Part shown: positions 24,299 through 35,457 of the stretch, piece by piece
How the letters are laid out: each line of letters starts with the position of its first letter
Position numbering within the stretch: position 1 is the stretch's first letter
Assembly: GCF_016906535.1 (NCBI RefSeq)
Contig: NC_057383.1
Coordinates: forward strand, 744,001-808,000
Length of the DNA stretch: 64,000 nt
Origin: Rhizoctonia solani
Taxonomy: Eukaryota > Basidiomycota > Agaricomycetes > Cantharellales > Ceratobasidiaceae
Direction of reading: 5' to 3'
Program-made: the position numbers and the translations under genes
Notes under the pieces: generated by a model
Told to the model about the DNA's origin: nothing
Databases searched by the model: none
What the model saw: only the letters and a program-made list of their open reading frames with translations

Positions 24299-24666
24299 TG
24301 AAGTACGTGACACACTCTGTGGGCGGGAGACACTCCTCGCCGAGCGTGCTTTGCTATTATACGTGTTTCTTCGAGGAGTTACTAAGAATGAGTATCAATT
24401 GCTCCTCTGGATGACATTTCGAGGATAATGCAAGTGGAGGTGGACAACTGTGGCTGTGGCTGTGGCACAACGCCAAAGTACTAAATAAACGCTTGGCGCC
24501 TACGGGAGCCAGATGGCGGGCAGTCCTGGGAAACGCATTTAAACTCCGCCAACAGCTATTCTAGATTCTATCACCGTGCGATCTCGTCTCTTCCAGGGCT
24601 CTCGCGGACAACAGGGGCTGTAGATACCCAAAATTCAGTGCTGGACTACAACTAGTACTTCTCCTC
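24299..24666. promoter_or_regulatory. Divergent promoter region MSH4 / biotin ligase
   Basis: These 368 bp separate the MSH4 start (minus) and the biotin ligase start (plus). A short repeat of GGTGG/GTGGCTGTGG words lies around 24433-24466. No TATA element is obvious. Confidence 0.4.
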
Positions 24667-26806
24667 ATGCCTTTGGACGTGCTAGTGTATCAGGGACCCG
24701 GAGTATCCGAAACCTCCTTGTACCATACTTTGACAACGCTCGACACTCTCCTGAGACCAAATTATACCGTTAGAGCTGTTGATGCTAAGCTTCTAGAAAC
24801 AGAACCTTGGGGCCCTAGTTGCGCACTACTAGCCATACCTGGTGGGCGTGATCTACCGTACGTTGAGCATCTTGCCAAAGCTATCCCCAAAATCAAAGAG
24901 TTCGTGGAAAACGGAGGTGCCTATCTTGGTATCTGTGCTGGCGCATACTTTGGCTCCGCCCGTGTAGAGTGGGAACTAGGCACTCCACTTCAAGTCGTGG
25001 GTGAGAGGCCACTCAAATTCTTCCCTGGGACATCCCGGGGCTGCGCCTATCCAGGTTTCGAATACCAGAGCGAGGCGGGCGCCCAGTTACTTGATATCAC
25101 AGCAACTGTACACGGCGAAGAATCTGAACAAACCTTTGAAGGCATCTATTACAACGGCGGGGGCGTTTTCGAAGACGCGGATACACCACAGATGCGTGCA
25201 CTTGGCGTCCTCGTTACCGCTCGGTATCCCAATGGCAAACCAGCAGCTGTCACTTGTGCAGTGGGAAGGGGCGCCGCTTCTCTTTGGGGGCTACACCCCG
25301 AGTACGCTATACCCAAAGAACCGTATCGAAGTGCCCTGGAGAATAGTTCCCAGAAAGATCTTGACAACATCGCAGTCCGGGAATCGAGGCGGCTGGAACT
25401 TATGCGCGGCGTTCTCGCTGGGCTGGGACTTACCGTCCCGGGTGGGTCCGCGAGTACCAAGTTATCCGATGCGCCACTCCCACAACTACTATGTGCCTCA
25501 CCTGACCGCCCAGGAGTCGTGGGATCCATCGTTTCTGCATTCAACCAGTATTTCAAATCCGGGAACGATAGTGCCAAGGAGTTTGAAGATTCCCAGGATA
25601 AGTTTAGGTTTTTCAGCAGTCATAGCGATAGAACCGCTATTGCTAGGAAGGAGGTCGAGTCCAAGACAGAGGAACAAAAGAAGAGGAGTCCAAAAAGTCC
25701 CCTGTTCGAGACATTGTCGTGTATGAAGATACTCTCCCAACGACTACGGATGCCCCACTTTTCGATATAGCGCTTTACTTCAAAGCACTCCACGGTGCTC
25801 GCGGAAACTCTCCTTTTATCAAGCAAACTAACTGGGGCGTGGGGGAAGTTTTATTATACGGGGAGGTGGTGACCAGCACCCAAACTCTGTTTGATAAGTA
25901 AGTTCGAATATTCTACATAAATATATTGAAATGAACGCGATTCACCAGAAATATCAACCTCCTGACGACTTTACCCCATCCGGTACTCTCTCTTGCCACA
26001 ATCCAAACAGCAGGGCGAGGGCGTGGTAGCAATGTGTGGCTTTCGCCGCTTGGGTGCCTCCAATATTCGCTGCTTATACGTCCATCCCGGGATATTCCAT
26101 ACAATCGTACCGTGTTCATCCAATACCTCTTCGGGCTAGCTATTACGGAAGCATGTCGCAAAGTGATGCCAGGGCCCGAGGGCGAGAGGGTACGACTCAA
26201 ATGGCCAAATGATATATACGTCCTCGAGGCCGATGGAAAGACCAAGAAAAAGATTGGTGGTATCCTGATTACGACAAATTTTATGGATAATACCATGCAT
26301 GTTGTTATCGGTAAGTACTGCGGTCCGAAGCATGAGCTGAATGCTTATATGCGTACCCAGGCTCCGGATTAAACGTACTTAATCAACCACCGATCATGTC
26401 ATTGAAACAACTATACCCACAAGGGACCACAAACCCTAATTTAACAATGGAGAACATTGCGGCCAATATCATGGCTACCTTTGAAGACCTCTGGCGTCAA
26501 TTTACTGAAGCCAAGGGTTCCTTTGAGCCATTCATGGATCTCTACCTGGAGAGATGGCTGCATTCGTAAGTGACTCCCATCGTGTATCCGATCTGAAGCT
26601 GAAATAAGATGGTGTAAAACAGGGATGAACAAGTCACATTAATGACAACAAACCCACCAACCAAAGTTCGAATATTCGGTATCAGTCCAGATACCGGGTT
26701 CTTGAGAACTATCCCAGAGCAAGGGGGCGACATGAAACCAATAGACCTTCAACCGGACGGTAACAGCTTTGATATGATGGCTGGTCTCATCAAAACTAAA
26801 TCGTAG
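24667..26806 (+). CDS. BPL1: Biotin-protein ligase (holocarboxylase synthetase), with a frame break
   Basis: This enzyme attaches biotin to carboxylases (acetyl-CoA and pyruvate carboxylase) via biotinyl-AMP; it is normally essential. The N-terminal BPL_N, glutamine-amidotransferase-like domain begins MPLDVLVYQGPGVSE with IPGGRDLPYVEHL, LGICAGAYFGSA and GIYYNGGGVFE. The catalytic domain has WGVGEVLLYGEVVTSTQTL, the biotin-adenylate loop QTAGRGRGSNVWLSP, RLKWPNDIY and GSGLNVLNQ. The C-terminal repressor-like domain ends GLIKTKS at 26806. Introns follow LFDK, VVIG and WLHS. Between KKRSPKSP and RDIVVYED (25699-25702, a CCCC run) the frame shifts; one additional base restores it. It is convergent with the membrane-protein gene, with only 73 bp between stops. 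Confidence 0.9.
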
Positions 26807-26879
26807 AGCACGCTATCACTGTTAGATCGTATAGATTAAATATATACAGTATCTACAATGCCCGCGTACCACAACGTGT

Positions 26880-27499
26880 TTATTCAACTTTTCCATCGGG
26901 ATACTTTTTCTCTCCTTTGGAAGCAAGTGTCTCCCGTACCTCGTTAATATCAACCAACTTGAGCCTCAGCAACGTTTCTTCTACCCAGGCTCCCACCCCT
27001 CCTCCCTCATTGGCTTGCACATGGAAAGCGAGCCGATAGGCGAGATAGACTATGAGTCCGCTGATAGAGAAGAAGAAGGCAAAGCCAAGGGCGAAAGAAA
27101 GGACAGAAAGTAGTATAATGCCTATATTGGAGCCGATTAGTCTCTGAGCCCATATGTAAGTGCGATAAGAAAGGCGTACATGCTCCAAGTATAACGATTC
27201 CTGCCAGAACAAGGGCCGTGGCCAAGCCAGATAGCAGGAAAATGAAGAGAGTGAAGAATGAGAATGTTCTACAGGGATGTGATAGATTAGATGGCTGTTG
27301 ATCGAACCATTTAACGAGAGGAAACACCCACAGGAAAGTGATAACTGGGAAAAAAGAAAGCGCCCCAAATGTAACAGCTAGGGTCTAAGTATTGCCGGTT
27401 TAGAACAAGCCTCCAATGATACACCCAGTAAAGTACGAACTGTTGTGAAAGGGTATACACTCCCGACTGCGACAATTTTGTTACGGGCAGGGATGCCAT
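26880..27499 (-). CDS. Small multi-pass membrane protein, unknown
   Basis: Three exons fit: one from ATG 27499 (MASLPVTKLSQSG, ending QFVLYW), a second through TLAVTFGALSFFPVITF to ATALVLAGIVILGA, and a third ending GEKKYPDGKVE. The predicted protein of about 190 residues has at least three strongly hydrophobic helices: around AVTFGALSFFPVITFLWVF, TLFIFLLSGLATALVLAGIV and IIGILLSVLSFALG-like residues (about 27100-27050). A short, soluble, charged C-terminal tail follows. There is no cleavable signal peptide. It resembles small fungal endomembrane proteins but I cannot name a family. It sits tail-to-tail with biotin ligase and head-to-head with RPC34. Confidence 0.6.
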
Positions 27500-27853
27500 A
27501 CTGTTTGTCTATGCTGGATTTAACGATAAGATAAATTATTCTCTAAGAGCACCACTTATAGATAAATACCTATCCGCTACATTGAGTGCTTGTTGGCGAA
27601 AGCCGTCCCAATTGTACCCTCTATTGGCCTGGATTGACGAGCCCTGGTAATTCGACATAGTATGGAATGTAGCTTATGTTAAACCTTACGGTATTAAATT
27701 TGAGGTAGCAATAGAAAAGCTTGACAGAGTGCGAATATCACGAATGGGGAAGATGATTGTGGTAGCCGTGACATCAGCTACTGACACCATGGGCCATCCT
27801 GATCACTCAAACCAAGTCATGTGACCAGCTGTATAATAATTTAGTTGTCCACC
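27500..27853. promoter_or_regulatory. Divergent promoter region membrane protein / RPC34
   Basis: About 354 bp separate two start codons on opposite strands. I see no repeat or RNA gene and no clear core-promoter element. Confidence 0.35.
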
Positions 27854-29661
27854 ATGTCGACACTCACTCCGGGTGAACTGGAGGTGTACCAAGCATGCTC
27901 TCAGGCCGAGGATGGAGTATATCTCATTTATTACTTAAATGTTAATTTTCTGACATCTAGAGGTAGATGCTCCGCCAAAAGGAGCTAGAGAAGGCCACGA
28001 CCATCAAAGGAGCAGATATGGTCGCCGCTATAAACGGGCTTCTGAAGAAGGTACGAATGAAGACTATCAGAGTGTTCGAACCCTACCTAAATCTAGAATT
28101 AGTCTCTTTTGAAAATTATGAAGGATTCCAAGGGTGTATTGTCGTACAAAGCTGTGGACAAGGCCGATGCCAAAATGTGAGGAAATACTCCAGTTATGTG
28201 GTATGCTATACTGGACCTCACAGACTGATAGTGTAGGCTTAATGGATGCGGATGAGAGTATTGTATACAAGAAGATTCAGGAAGCCAAGAACGAAGGTAC
28301 GATCTTCTGTCGCGCTCAACCCAAGTATTAAGACAGAGAACAGGGATTTGGACCAAACATTTAAAGAGCACTGAACTTCACCAATCAATCATCACCCGCG
28401 CTCTGAAGTCATTGGAGAAAAAGGGACTCGTGAAGTCTATCAAATCGGTCAAGGTGAGTTGGTTCCCACTCTCGGGACTGGTGCCAATAATTAATCCGTA
28501 TGTAGCATCCAACTCGCAAAATTTACATCCTTGCCAACCTTCAGCCATCTGTTGAAGTATCTGGCGGCCCATGGTACAACAACAGCGAATTCGAATCTGA
28601 ATTTGTTCAAACTCTCTGTAAAGCATGTCTTAATTTCATTCAACAGCAGGTGCGTTTCATTCCATGGCTACGGTTGCTCGTCTAATCAACACTTGAAGTC
28701 ATATCCAGTACACAAGTCTAAATCTAAATTATCTCCTCGGGCACTTTTCCCCACTTCGGCATCTTCGCGCTATCCAACGGCCGCAGCCGTTCTCAGCTTT
28801 CTGAAGGGATCACACATTACCGACACTCCACTCGAAATATCCCACGTAGAATCCCTTCTTCAGGTCCTGATTTACGACGGTTTAGTCGAGGCCCTCCCGG
28901 GATCTGGGCTTGGCAGCCTGCCCGATATGGGCAGCGGTAGCGACAACGACAGTGGCTCAGAATCGGATAGCGAAACCTCGGACGACGAATCTTCGCGCAA
29001 AAAGAAAAGGCGCAAAAAAGACAAAGAGAAATCGAGCAGCAGCAATAGTAAAAAGGGGAAGAAGCGCCCACGGGACGATTCAGGTTCTGACTCGGATGAC
29101 AATTCGTCAGATGGCTCGAATGTGTCTGTTGGACGGAAAAAGAAACGACGTAAAGCAACTGATAACGGATCCGACTCTGACTCGGCCAAGTCTGATTCGG
29201 GCTCCGATTCCGACGAGGAAGACGCCCGTGCCAAAAAGCGTAGAAAATCAAAATCCAGGAGCAAGTCCAAATCAAAGTCCAAATCGCGCCGGGCGAGTTC
29301 CGATTCCGAGTCAGATTCGGGAGGCGACTCCGGTTCGTCCAACTCGGATTCGGATTCGGACGACGAGCGCGGACGCAGAAAGTCCAAGAGCAAGTCCAAG
29401 TGCAAGTCGTCCTCCAAATCAAAGTCGAAATCAAAGTCCAAGGTGAAACGTGAGCCGTCGCCGGTGGAAGTTCAATTTGATGCGAACGCGGGGAGAGTAT
29501 ATCGCGCGATTCGCCCTGAACGGGTCGCGCTGGGGTGGGCTCAGAGTCCATGCCATGCTTGCCCGCAGTTCGACTTTTGTCATGATGATGGCCCTGTGAA
29601 CGCGCGCGAATGTCAGTATTACTCAACGTGGTTGAATGCGGGTATTGCGGACGCTGAATAA
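27854..29661 (+). CDS. RPC34: DNA-directed RNA polymerase III subunit RPC34 (RPC6)
   Basis: This subunit of the RPC82-RPC34-RPC31 heterotrimer opens promoter DNA and contacts TFIIIB in Pol III initiation. The start is MSTLTPGELEVYQACSQAED; exons then give MLRQKELEKATTIKGADMVA, DSKGVLSYKAVDKADAK, MDADESIVYKKIQEAKNEG and GIWTKHLKSTELHQSIITRA. HPTRKIYILANLQPS, VSGGPWYNNSEFESEFV and the third winged helix (AAAVLSFLKGSHITDTPLE to LIYDGLVEAL) follow. The C-terminal iron-sulphur signature CHACPQFDFCHDDGPVNARE then C is intact. Between the third winged helix and this signature lies an insertion of about 180 residues of Ser/Asp runs and Lys/Ser-Arg/Ser repeats (28920-29450), so the protein is much longer than the roughly 320 residues usual for the family. 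Confidence 0.93.
28920..29450 (+). repeat. Low-complexity Ser-Asp / Lys-Ser repeat tract inside RPC34
   Basis: Codons for Ser, Asp, Lys and Arg repeat irregularly. Acidic blocks of the type SDSDSD alternate with basic KSKSKS and KKRRK blocks. The antisense strand is consequently open for long stretches, which is an artefact of composition. The tract is in frame with RPC34 and contains no stop. Confidence 0.8.
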
Positions 29662-29968
29662 GGTTCCAAGTAATATGGGTTATGGTTCAATCACGGTTGT
29701 ATTTCACATACAGTAGACAATATAGAGAGCTAAAGTATGTAACATGGATGATGTAAAACAACAAGGAGGTGGGTCAGTGACAAGTACACGGAGGGGAGTG
29801 ATGAGATACAAAGCTATGCAAGCGAATAATATAAGGAACGAAGGTGTTTGAGAAAGGAGAAAGGAGGAAGAAAAAGGACCAGATACACTAGATACCAATG
29901 CTACAAAGTGCTTAGAATCGACCCGAGCAAGAAAAAAAGGATCCAACAAAGTCTGTGGGTGGGTGAAT
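29662..29968. other. Intergenic between convergent genes
   Basis: About 307 bp of AT-rich 3' flank between RPC34 (plus) and the NAD(P)-binding gene (minus). Nothing coding is supported. Confidence 0.4.
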
Positions 29969-31031
29969 TCAATAAGCGATGCGCACTTTGCGGCCGCCCC
30001 AGGCAGCCCAGTCATCCAACGCTTTGGCAACGATGAAATGTGCGACGTCTCGCTTACTGATAGTCCATCCGCCTCCGCGGTCGCGTAACGTGAACTCCTC
30101 CTGAATACGATACGGTGTAGAGGAACCAGTCTCATCACCTCGACACCGTCTCCGCATGAGTACGGCAGGGCGAATAATCAGAGCATGTTTTGGATCGAGC
30201 CATCCCCCGCGTGTGCTGGTCGCTTGTTGTTCCTCAGGGAACAAAGATCCAGTCTTGCTCAGGGTCAATTGCGTCGAATACGAGGAGTGGATCGAGTGGC
30301 TGTCCGCATGAATCGGCGTTCCGGGTTCCATGCTAGCTGAACCGGGGCTAGCCAGGTTGGCGCTGGATGACATCTTTTTGCCAGTTGCCCAGGCAATAGC
30401 TTGTTCTTCCTTTGACCCACGAGCAGAAGAATGCAAACGCTTCAACGAGCGCGAGGGCGAAACAAGTATCAAGCGGGGCGATCTTGAGGAATACGAAGGT
30501 GAACGAGGCATCTGCAATGGCGCAAGGCGTTGTTGGTGATATGATGCACGGGACTTGACTGAATATGCAAAGGCTTCGCGGCACATTTTGAATGTCGGAT
30601 AAGGGTATGCTGGAAAGCATTTGAGTATTGCCAAGAGTTCTTCAGCACCAGTGCTCTTCAGTGAGGAAAGTTGGTCTGGCACTGTATGCGTGCCATCGTT
30701 TGTCAGAAAATGTGTCTTCCAATTAGGTCATATTGACGAACGACTCACCATCACTGATTATTACGGCTTCGATTCCGCTGCACTCACTATCAATGCCCAT
30801 CTCTGCAACGTGCCACGCACGCTGAACGTCGTCGACATTTTTTGCATCTCCAGTCTGAATCAGGGCAGTTTTTGAAGCAATGTAAGACCTCAGCTGAGGG
30901 TCACTCTTCCAGGTTTCAGACTCGTTGAAGGGGACCAAGAATGTGCAGACATCTTGAGGGTCCTGTGCCAGTATACGCAGGGCTGCCAGGTAGCCAATAC
31001 CGCCGTGTGCACTGAGAATAAAGTATCGCAT
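29969..31031 (-). CDS. NAD(P)-binding Rossmann protein (atypical SDR/NmrA-like)
   Basis: Two exons (31031-30749 and 30681-29969) give 331 residues. The start is the ATG of MRYFILSAHGGIGYLAALRI; the preceding in-frame TTG is not used. The N-terminus carries a dinucleotide-binding motif GGIGYLAALRIL and a following acidic strand. The middle (around 30600-30250) is a Ser/Arg-rich insertion unlike the fold. The C-terminal part IIRPAVLMRR, GGGWTISKRDVAHFIVAKAL and DDWAAWGGRKVRIAY matches the end of NAD(P)-binding proteins of the NmrA/HTATIP2-like type. The long insertion would be unusual for an enzyme, so a regulatory role is possible. Catalytic activity is not shown. Confidence 0.72.
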
Positions 31032-32206
31032 GGTGGTCAAAGATGTGGAGAAGAGAGGGATTATTGAATAGCGGCTGTCAGAAAAATCGTGATGACGGCC
31101 AAGTGCGTCACTGTAGGATAAACTTGGAAGTTGCCAAGGTCAAGGGTGTGGGGTGGTCGACGTCGAGCTGGGAGCTCTTAGGGAGCTGGTCGAGTCCAAT
31201 AGGGGTGGGAACTATTGACAACAAGAGCACGAGCTGTGGGCGCTAGCTCCTGCTTAGAGTAGGTGACAAGACACCAGATCGACCTTTATCTCACATGGGC
31301 TAGGGGACTCGGGAGGAATTCCATTCTCTGGTCGGCACGAGGCTAGATATAAGTGCTGTGCAAAAAAGCCTCACCCGGGAAACAACCCAATGCGAGACTG
31401 CGGTCACTCTCACAAACCCCCGCGCCCGGTTGCCGAAGTGGCCTAGGCGCCCAGGGATTGGCTGATAACATCCGCGTTACCAGTGCGCCACGTGAAAGCA
31501 TATGATGACGAAGAATATCGCTAGAATATCCGTTCATAATTTTCGAGTTCCGACATGCATGCGCAACATTCGAGTTCTCTATGAGGTCAGAGGGTGGAAG
31601 GGGGTGGGCCGGGAACGGCCGGTGGATTTACCATTCTTGAAAACTCTATCCGAGTCCAGCCAACACACTGCCACCGACGCGCCACACTCGTCAACGTAAC
31701 TGATGATTAATAATATCAATTTCACCCTGATTCGGGCAAATAATATCCCAACCAGGCGAAACGTCCGGGGTATTGCACTCAAGATGGCAACTACCGGCGA
31801 TACATAATCTATGATATCCGATATGATATGGTCGAATGCAACCTCAGTTTCACAGACAACGCAGTTTCGCCGGCCGATGTCGATCAGATCGATCGCGCGA
31901 TGTTTGTTGCTCACCGACAGGAACCTCGATGATCGATATATCAGAAGAAGCGTATTCGATTGCAAGATAGTAGAGTGGAGGTCAAGGAAGATGTACAAAA
32001 TCAAAACAAGCTCATCGCGATACACCGAATGATGGAAAACAGGAATGCATGATTACATGAGGGTGATAAATCATATATGGACAATCAAGAAAGCATATGG
32101 TATGATATAACTGAATAAAAACACTACTCGAGCTGAAATGACATTTTAGTTGATGGGTTGACTTCATATGAAACAAAAACATACAACTGTGCTCGGCTCC
32201 GACCGT
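31032..32206. other. Intergenic, no supported gene
   Basis: About 1.2 kb lies between two minus-strand genes. A 148-codon minus-strand frame (31579-32025) is hydrophobic but lacks an ATG context or family signature. A stretch near 31425-31500 looks faintly like a tRNA 5' half but has no T-arm. I support nothing here. Confidence 0.4.
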
Positions 32207-32755
32207 TTAATTGTCCGGGTCTGTTAGTCTGCGTTTTTTGTTTGGCACACCTGCTACGGGTGCCTCTTGTTGGGCGGCGTCCACGTTCCGTTTATTTGGC
32301 GCCGGGTAAGTATACCGAGCGCTGACCAACACACTCCCGTCCGGCCTCACTCCGTAGCTCAGTCCAGGGAGTTGGTAGGCAGGATACAACCGCTGGGGGA
32401 TCGCCGGTGGTTTCCCACCCATCACTGGGTGCCCAATGCCAAGTTCTCCTAAATCAAAGTTCTCTGCACTGCGAGGATGCTGAGGATGAAAAAACAGAGG
32501 ATCGTTGAGATTAATGGGATCGTCAGAGTGGCTAGCAGATGACATGCTCCCTATACACACACTGATTTAACGAGGCAGCGCTATGATAATATCACAATAC
32601 CTACCGTTCATCTCTGCACGAGACCGATTGAGATGTTCCTTCGATTGGACTCCGATATCTCTACAGGCAATCAAACGGTCCCAATTTGAGTATCCATACG
32701 ACATCGGACAGTCAGTGATAGCTGGGAGATGCTGGAGAGAGCCTTGGATCATCAT
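32207..32755 (-). CDS. Small protein of unknown function with basic C-terminus
   Basis: Two exons (32755-32605, 32550-32207) give 164 residues. The start MMIQGSLQHLPAITDC was taken as the first ATG in frame. The second exon is Pro-rich (HPQHPRSAENFDLGELGIG, AIPQRLYPAYQLPGLSYG) and ends VPNKKRRLTDPDN, where KKRRL could be a nuclear localisation signal. I recognise no domain. The intron is GTAGGT...TATAG with phase 1, and the frame is maintained across it, which is the main support for this being real. Confidence 0.55.
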
Positions 32756-33540
32756 TGTTTAACTAGACAAGCTTGAAAGTGCCTGGTGACTGAAGAAAGT
32801 GAGTCTGGGTATATCCAAGTGAGAGCATTCGTGGGTGGAAAGGTCCTCAAATACTTGGCCCGGTGCACAATCCAGAACAGTGGTGCGGCCAGGGTGCAAA
32901 TTGATCAGCTTCTTCGATGCTACAAAGGAATAGTTCAAATCGACGTTCAAGTTCGGAATCTACCAGGAGTGGCCACCGTCAGACTGGGCCATGTTTACTC
33001 AATAAGGTGGCGGGAGTAGCCAGTTACGTAGTCTAACAGGTACTATCCTCTGTGTTTTAACATACAGAAAAGCAGGCAGTCTATGCTCGGTGAACGGACG
33101 CACTTAATGAATCTATCAAACAGGCTATTTACAACAAGGGGCAAGTAGTCACGTGACTGATCTAAACCTCAAACGGAACACTACAACAGTGTCGGAGCTT
33201 GTCAAACCAAACCCCACGCAGTTTCGAGCTGGTCACAGCTGAAGTCTCTTGCCACTGACGGTGCACATAAGCAACAAATAACCCATTTCGGGTATTTGTG
33301 TCTACCACATGCGACCACACCGCAGGAACTAGATCATTTGCCGTGCCTCGAGGCTGCCACCCCGCTATTCCAGACCTAGTCAAGCCCCAACTCCAGTTGA
33401 CATTCTGGGTGTCTCGGCTGAACTGGCTTGTGATAATAAAAGCTACCGGATATTGTGCCCTGTGTCTATTGCATCGGCCTCATCACTCAAACTGATGTGG
33501 TATCTTTTATTACGCTCAGTAACTCGAACTTATGACCACT
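32756..33540. other. Divergent intergenic region
   Basis: About 785 bp lies between the minus-strand small gene and the plus-strand arrestin-like gene. Short frames on both strands are present but unsupported. No repeats are seen. Confidence 0.4.
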
Positions 33541-35457
33541 ATGAATCTAGTCCGAGCTGCTCCTTTCAAACTCGGTCCCACAGCAAGGTGTGTAAGGTTT
33601 TCAGACACTTGACGATAGAGGTCGATGTAAACAGGCGTTTTCTTCGCACCTTTCTGCCCTAGAACGCCGATTGGCTTGACCCGATCCTTCCCCGTTACCG
33701 CTGCGACACCTGTCGTCTTAGACAAGGATGTGCACGAGTCTGGATTATGTATCCGAATCAAGATACGAAACCCTCATCCCGAGCAACCCTTTCGAACGGG
33801 TGAGTCCGTCGAGGGCCACGTTCATATTTTTGGGCAATCGGATATGCCGGGATCTAAGCCCAATTCATCCCCGGAGCTGGTCCTTCATCGCCTCTCATTA
33901 CGGGTATATTTTGAATCGCGCACCACGTTCTGGCAACTTACTCCAACTAATCCTGATCGGCAACGAAAATCCCCTATTATCCAACGGGTCGAGAAAATCC
34001 TGCGTCATGAGGTCCATCGTGGCGTTGTGCCCCTGAATAACATCGCAACTTCGTGGTCCACAGACAAGCCTGTTATGATACCTTTTACGGAAACATTATT
34101 AGGGAGGCCTCATGCTGCACTTGGGTTCTCATTTATCATCCCTCAGAAGACGGTTATCACAGAAACGAACAATCTCGATGGTGCGCCTCGTGGCCTCTGT
34201 TCCTACGAGAGGTGCCCTCCTCCCTCCTTTCGTGAGCCAGAAGGGAGCATTGAATGGGTTGTCGAGGCAATTATGACATTGGCCAGTGGAGAGTTGTCTC
34301 GAATTGATGAACGAATGCTACATGTTTCGACCAGTAATGTTGCGATAACCAGGCTGGTGTTTCCCGTCCTTCCAGAAGGGTCGGACATGGGTCTGTTGCG
34401 GAACGAGCCGTTTTTTGGCGAGGACTTAGGGGTCGACGTACTTGGCACAGTCCCTCGGACCGCTCAAGGCGATGACACCGCTATAGAATTATCGAATCTG
34501 ACCAAGTTGTCTTGGGATTGCTATTCTAATCTCCTGAAGTTAAATCATGGCTATTCGGTCGAATCTCAGGTAAGCCGAGGATAATCTGATCTATGATTGA
34601 TTTATCCTGATTCTGGCCACTCGCTAAACCGGGCGCATATAGGTATGCGTTCCTTCTGGAGCGGTCGTCCACCAGAATGATGCATTCTTTACGATACGGA
34701 TTTCCCTAATGCTCCGGGACACACCGACTCGCAATCAACTATTTGGAAAGCTTCGAAAAATCAGACCTATAATTGCCAAGCGTCTTCGGATCAGACTCCA
34801 ACGTTCAATATCTACGCGAGGTGGGCAGGAAATAAAGCCCCATACCTCTGTTATCCTAGTTCGCGAATGCCACCTGGATCTCGATGGACCAGAATGTCCC
34901 GTCGAGCCCAAGAGCACGTTCACAAATAAGGACGCTGATCTACTCAATGTTGCGGTTCCATTTGATCTGCAAACTGATGGGAGGTATTTGAGAGAAACAG
35001 CTGGACCCATGATCCCCGTCTCGGCGCTTATCCCCAGTTTTCGAACACCAAATATACAACTCGAAGTAAGTGGGGGTGGATTAGATTAGGTTTCCAGATG
35101 ACCCAATATTACCTTTTATAGTACATTCTTACAATCTCTATATCCTTCAATGGAGACTCCAGTGAGTATGGAGTAGCGCGGCTACTACTCCAAATCATGC
35201 CCGGGAGCGCCACAAGCATTGATGGATTCGCGATATCCCTGACTCTAAATTATCTTTACCGTGAAACGTATGCAATTCAATCAAATCTGACACACATGCT
35301 ATTGTTGATCATTAAAGATACCAACTTTTTTATTGTATTTACCACGTTCCCAGTGAGCTTTACGATACAGGTACCTAAAAGCTCATTCAGTACCTGTCAC
35401 CAACCTGCAAACAGGTATCATCGACTCACCATGAGCCTATCAACATCAGCAGCATAG
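33541..35457 (+). CDS. Arrestin-like protein
   Basis: This is a predicted arrestin-fold adaptor; fungal alpha-arrestins recruit ubiquitin ligases to membrane transporters. The start MNLVRAAPFKLGPTAR (ATG 33541) is joined by a GTGTGT...CCCTAG intron (33588-33662) to TPIGLTRSFPVTAA; this beats the TTG at 33676. The N-terminal beta-sandwich shows CIRIKIRNPHPEQPFRTGES, VEGHVHIFG and LVLHRLSLRVYFESRTTFW. The second half contains VCVPSGAVVHQNDAFFTIRI, VPFDLQTDGRYLR and YILTISISFNGDSS, the last typical of the end of the arrestin C-domain. No PPxY motif is visible. The last exon's end is uncertain, since it runs about 40 bp into the 3' end of the convergent GH43 gene. Confidence 0.72.

Noticed and set aside
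28817..29626. Long minus-strand open frame of 269 codons opposite RPC34
   Set aside because: It mirrors the Ser/Asp/Lys repeat composition of the sense strand and has no splice or family support; the sense protein is clearly RPC34.
31425..31500. tRNA-like sequence with an A-box-like TGGCGCACTGG on the minus strand
   Set aside because: No B box (GGTTCGA), no T-arm and no closing acceptor stem could be found.
31579..32025. Hydrophobic minus-strand frame of 148 codons
   Set aside because: No recognisable family, no supported splice partners, and composition consistent with AT-rich noncoding DNA.
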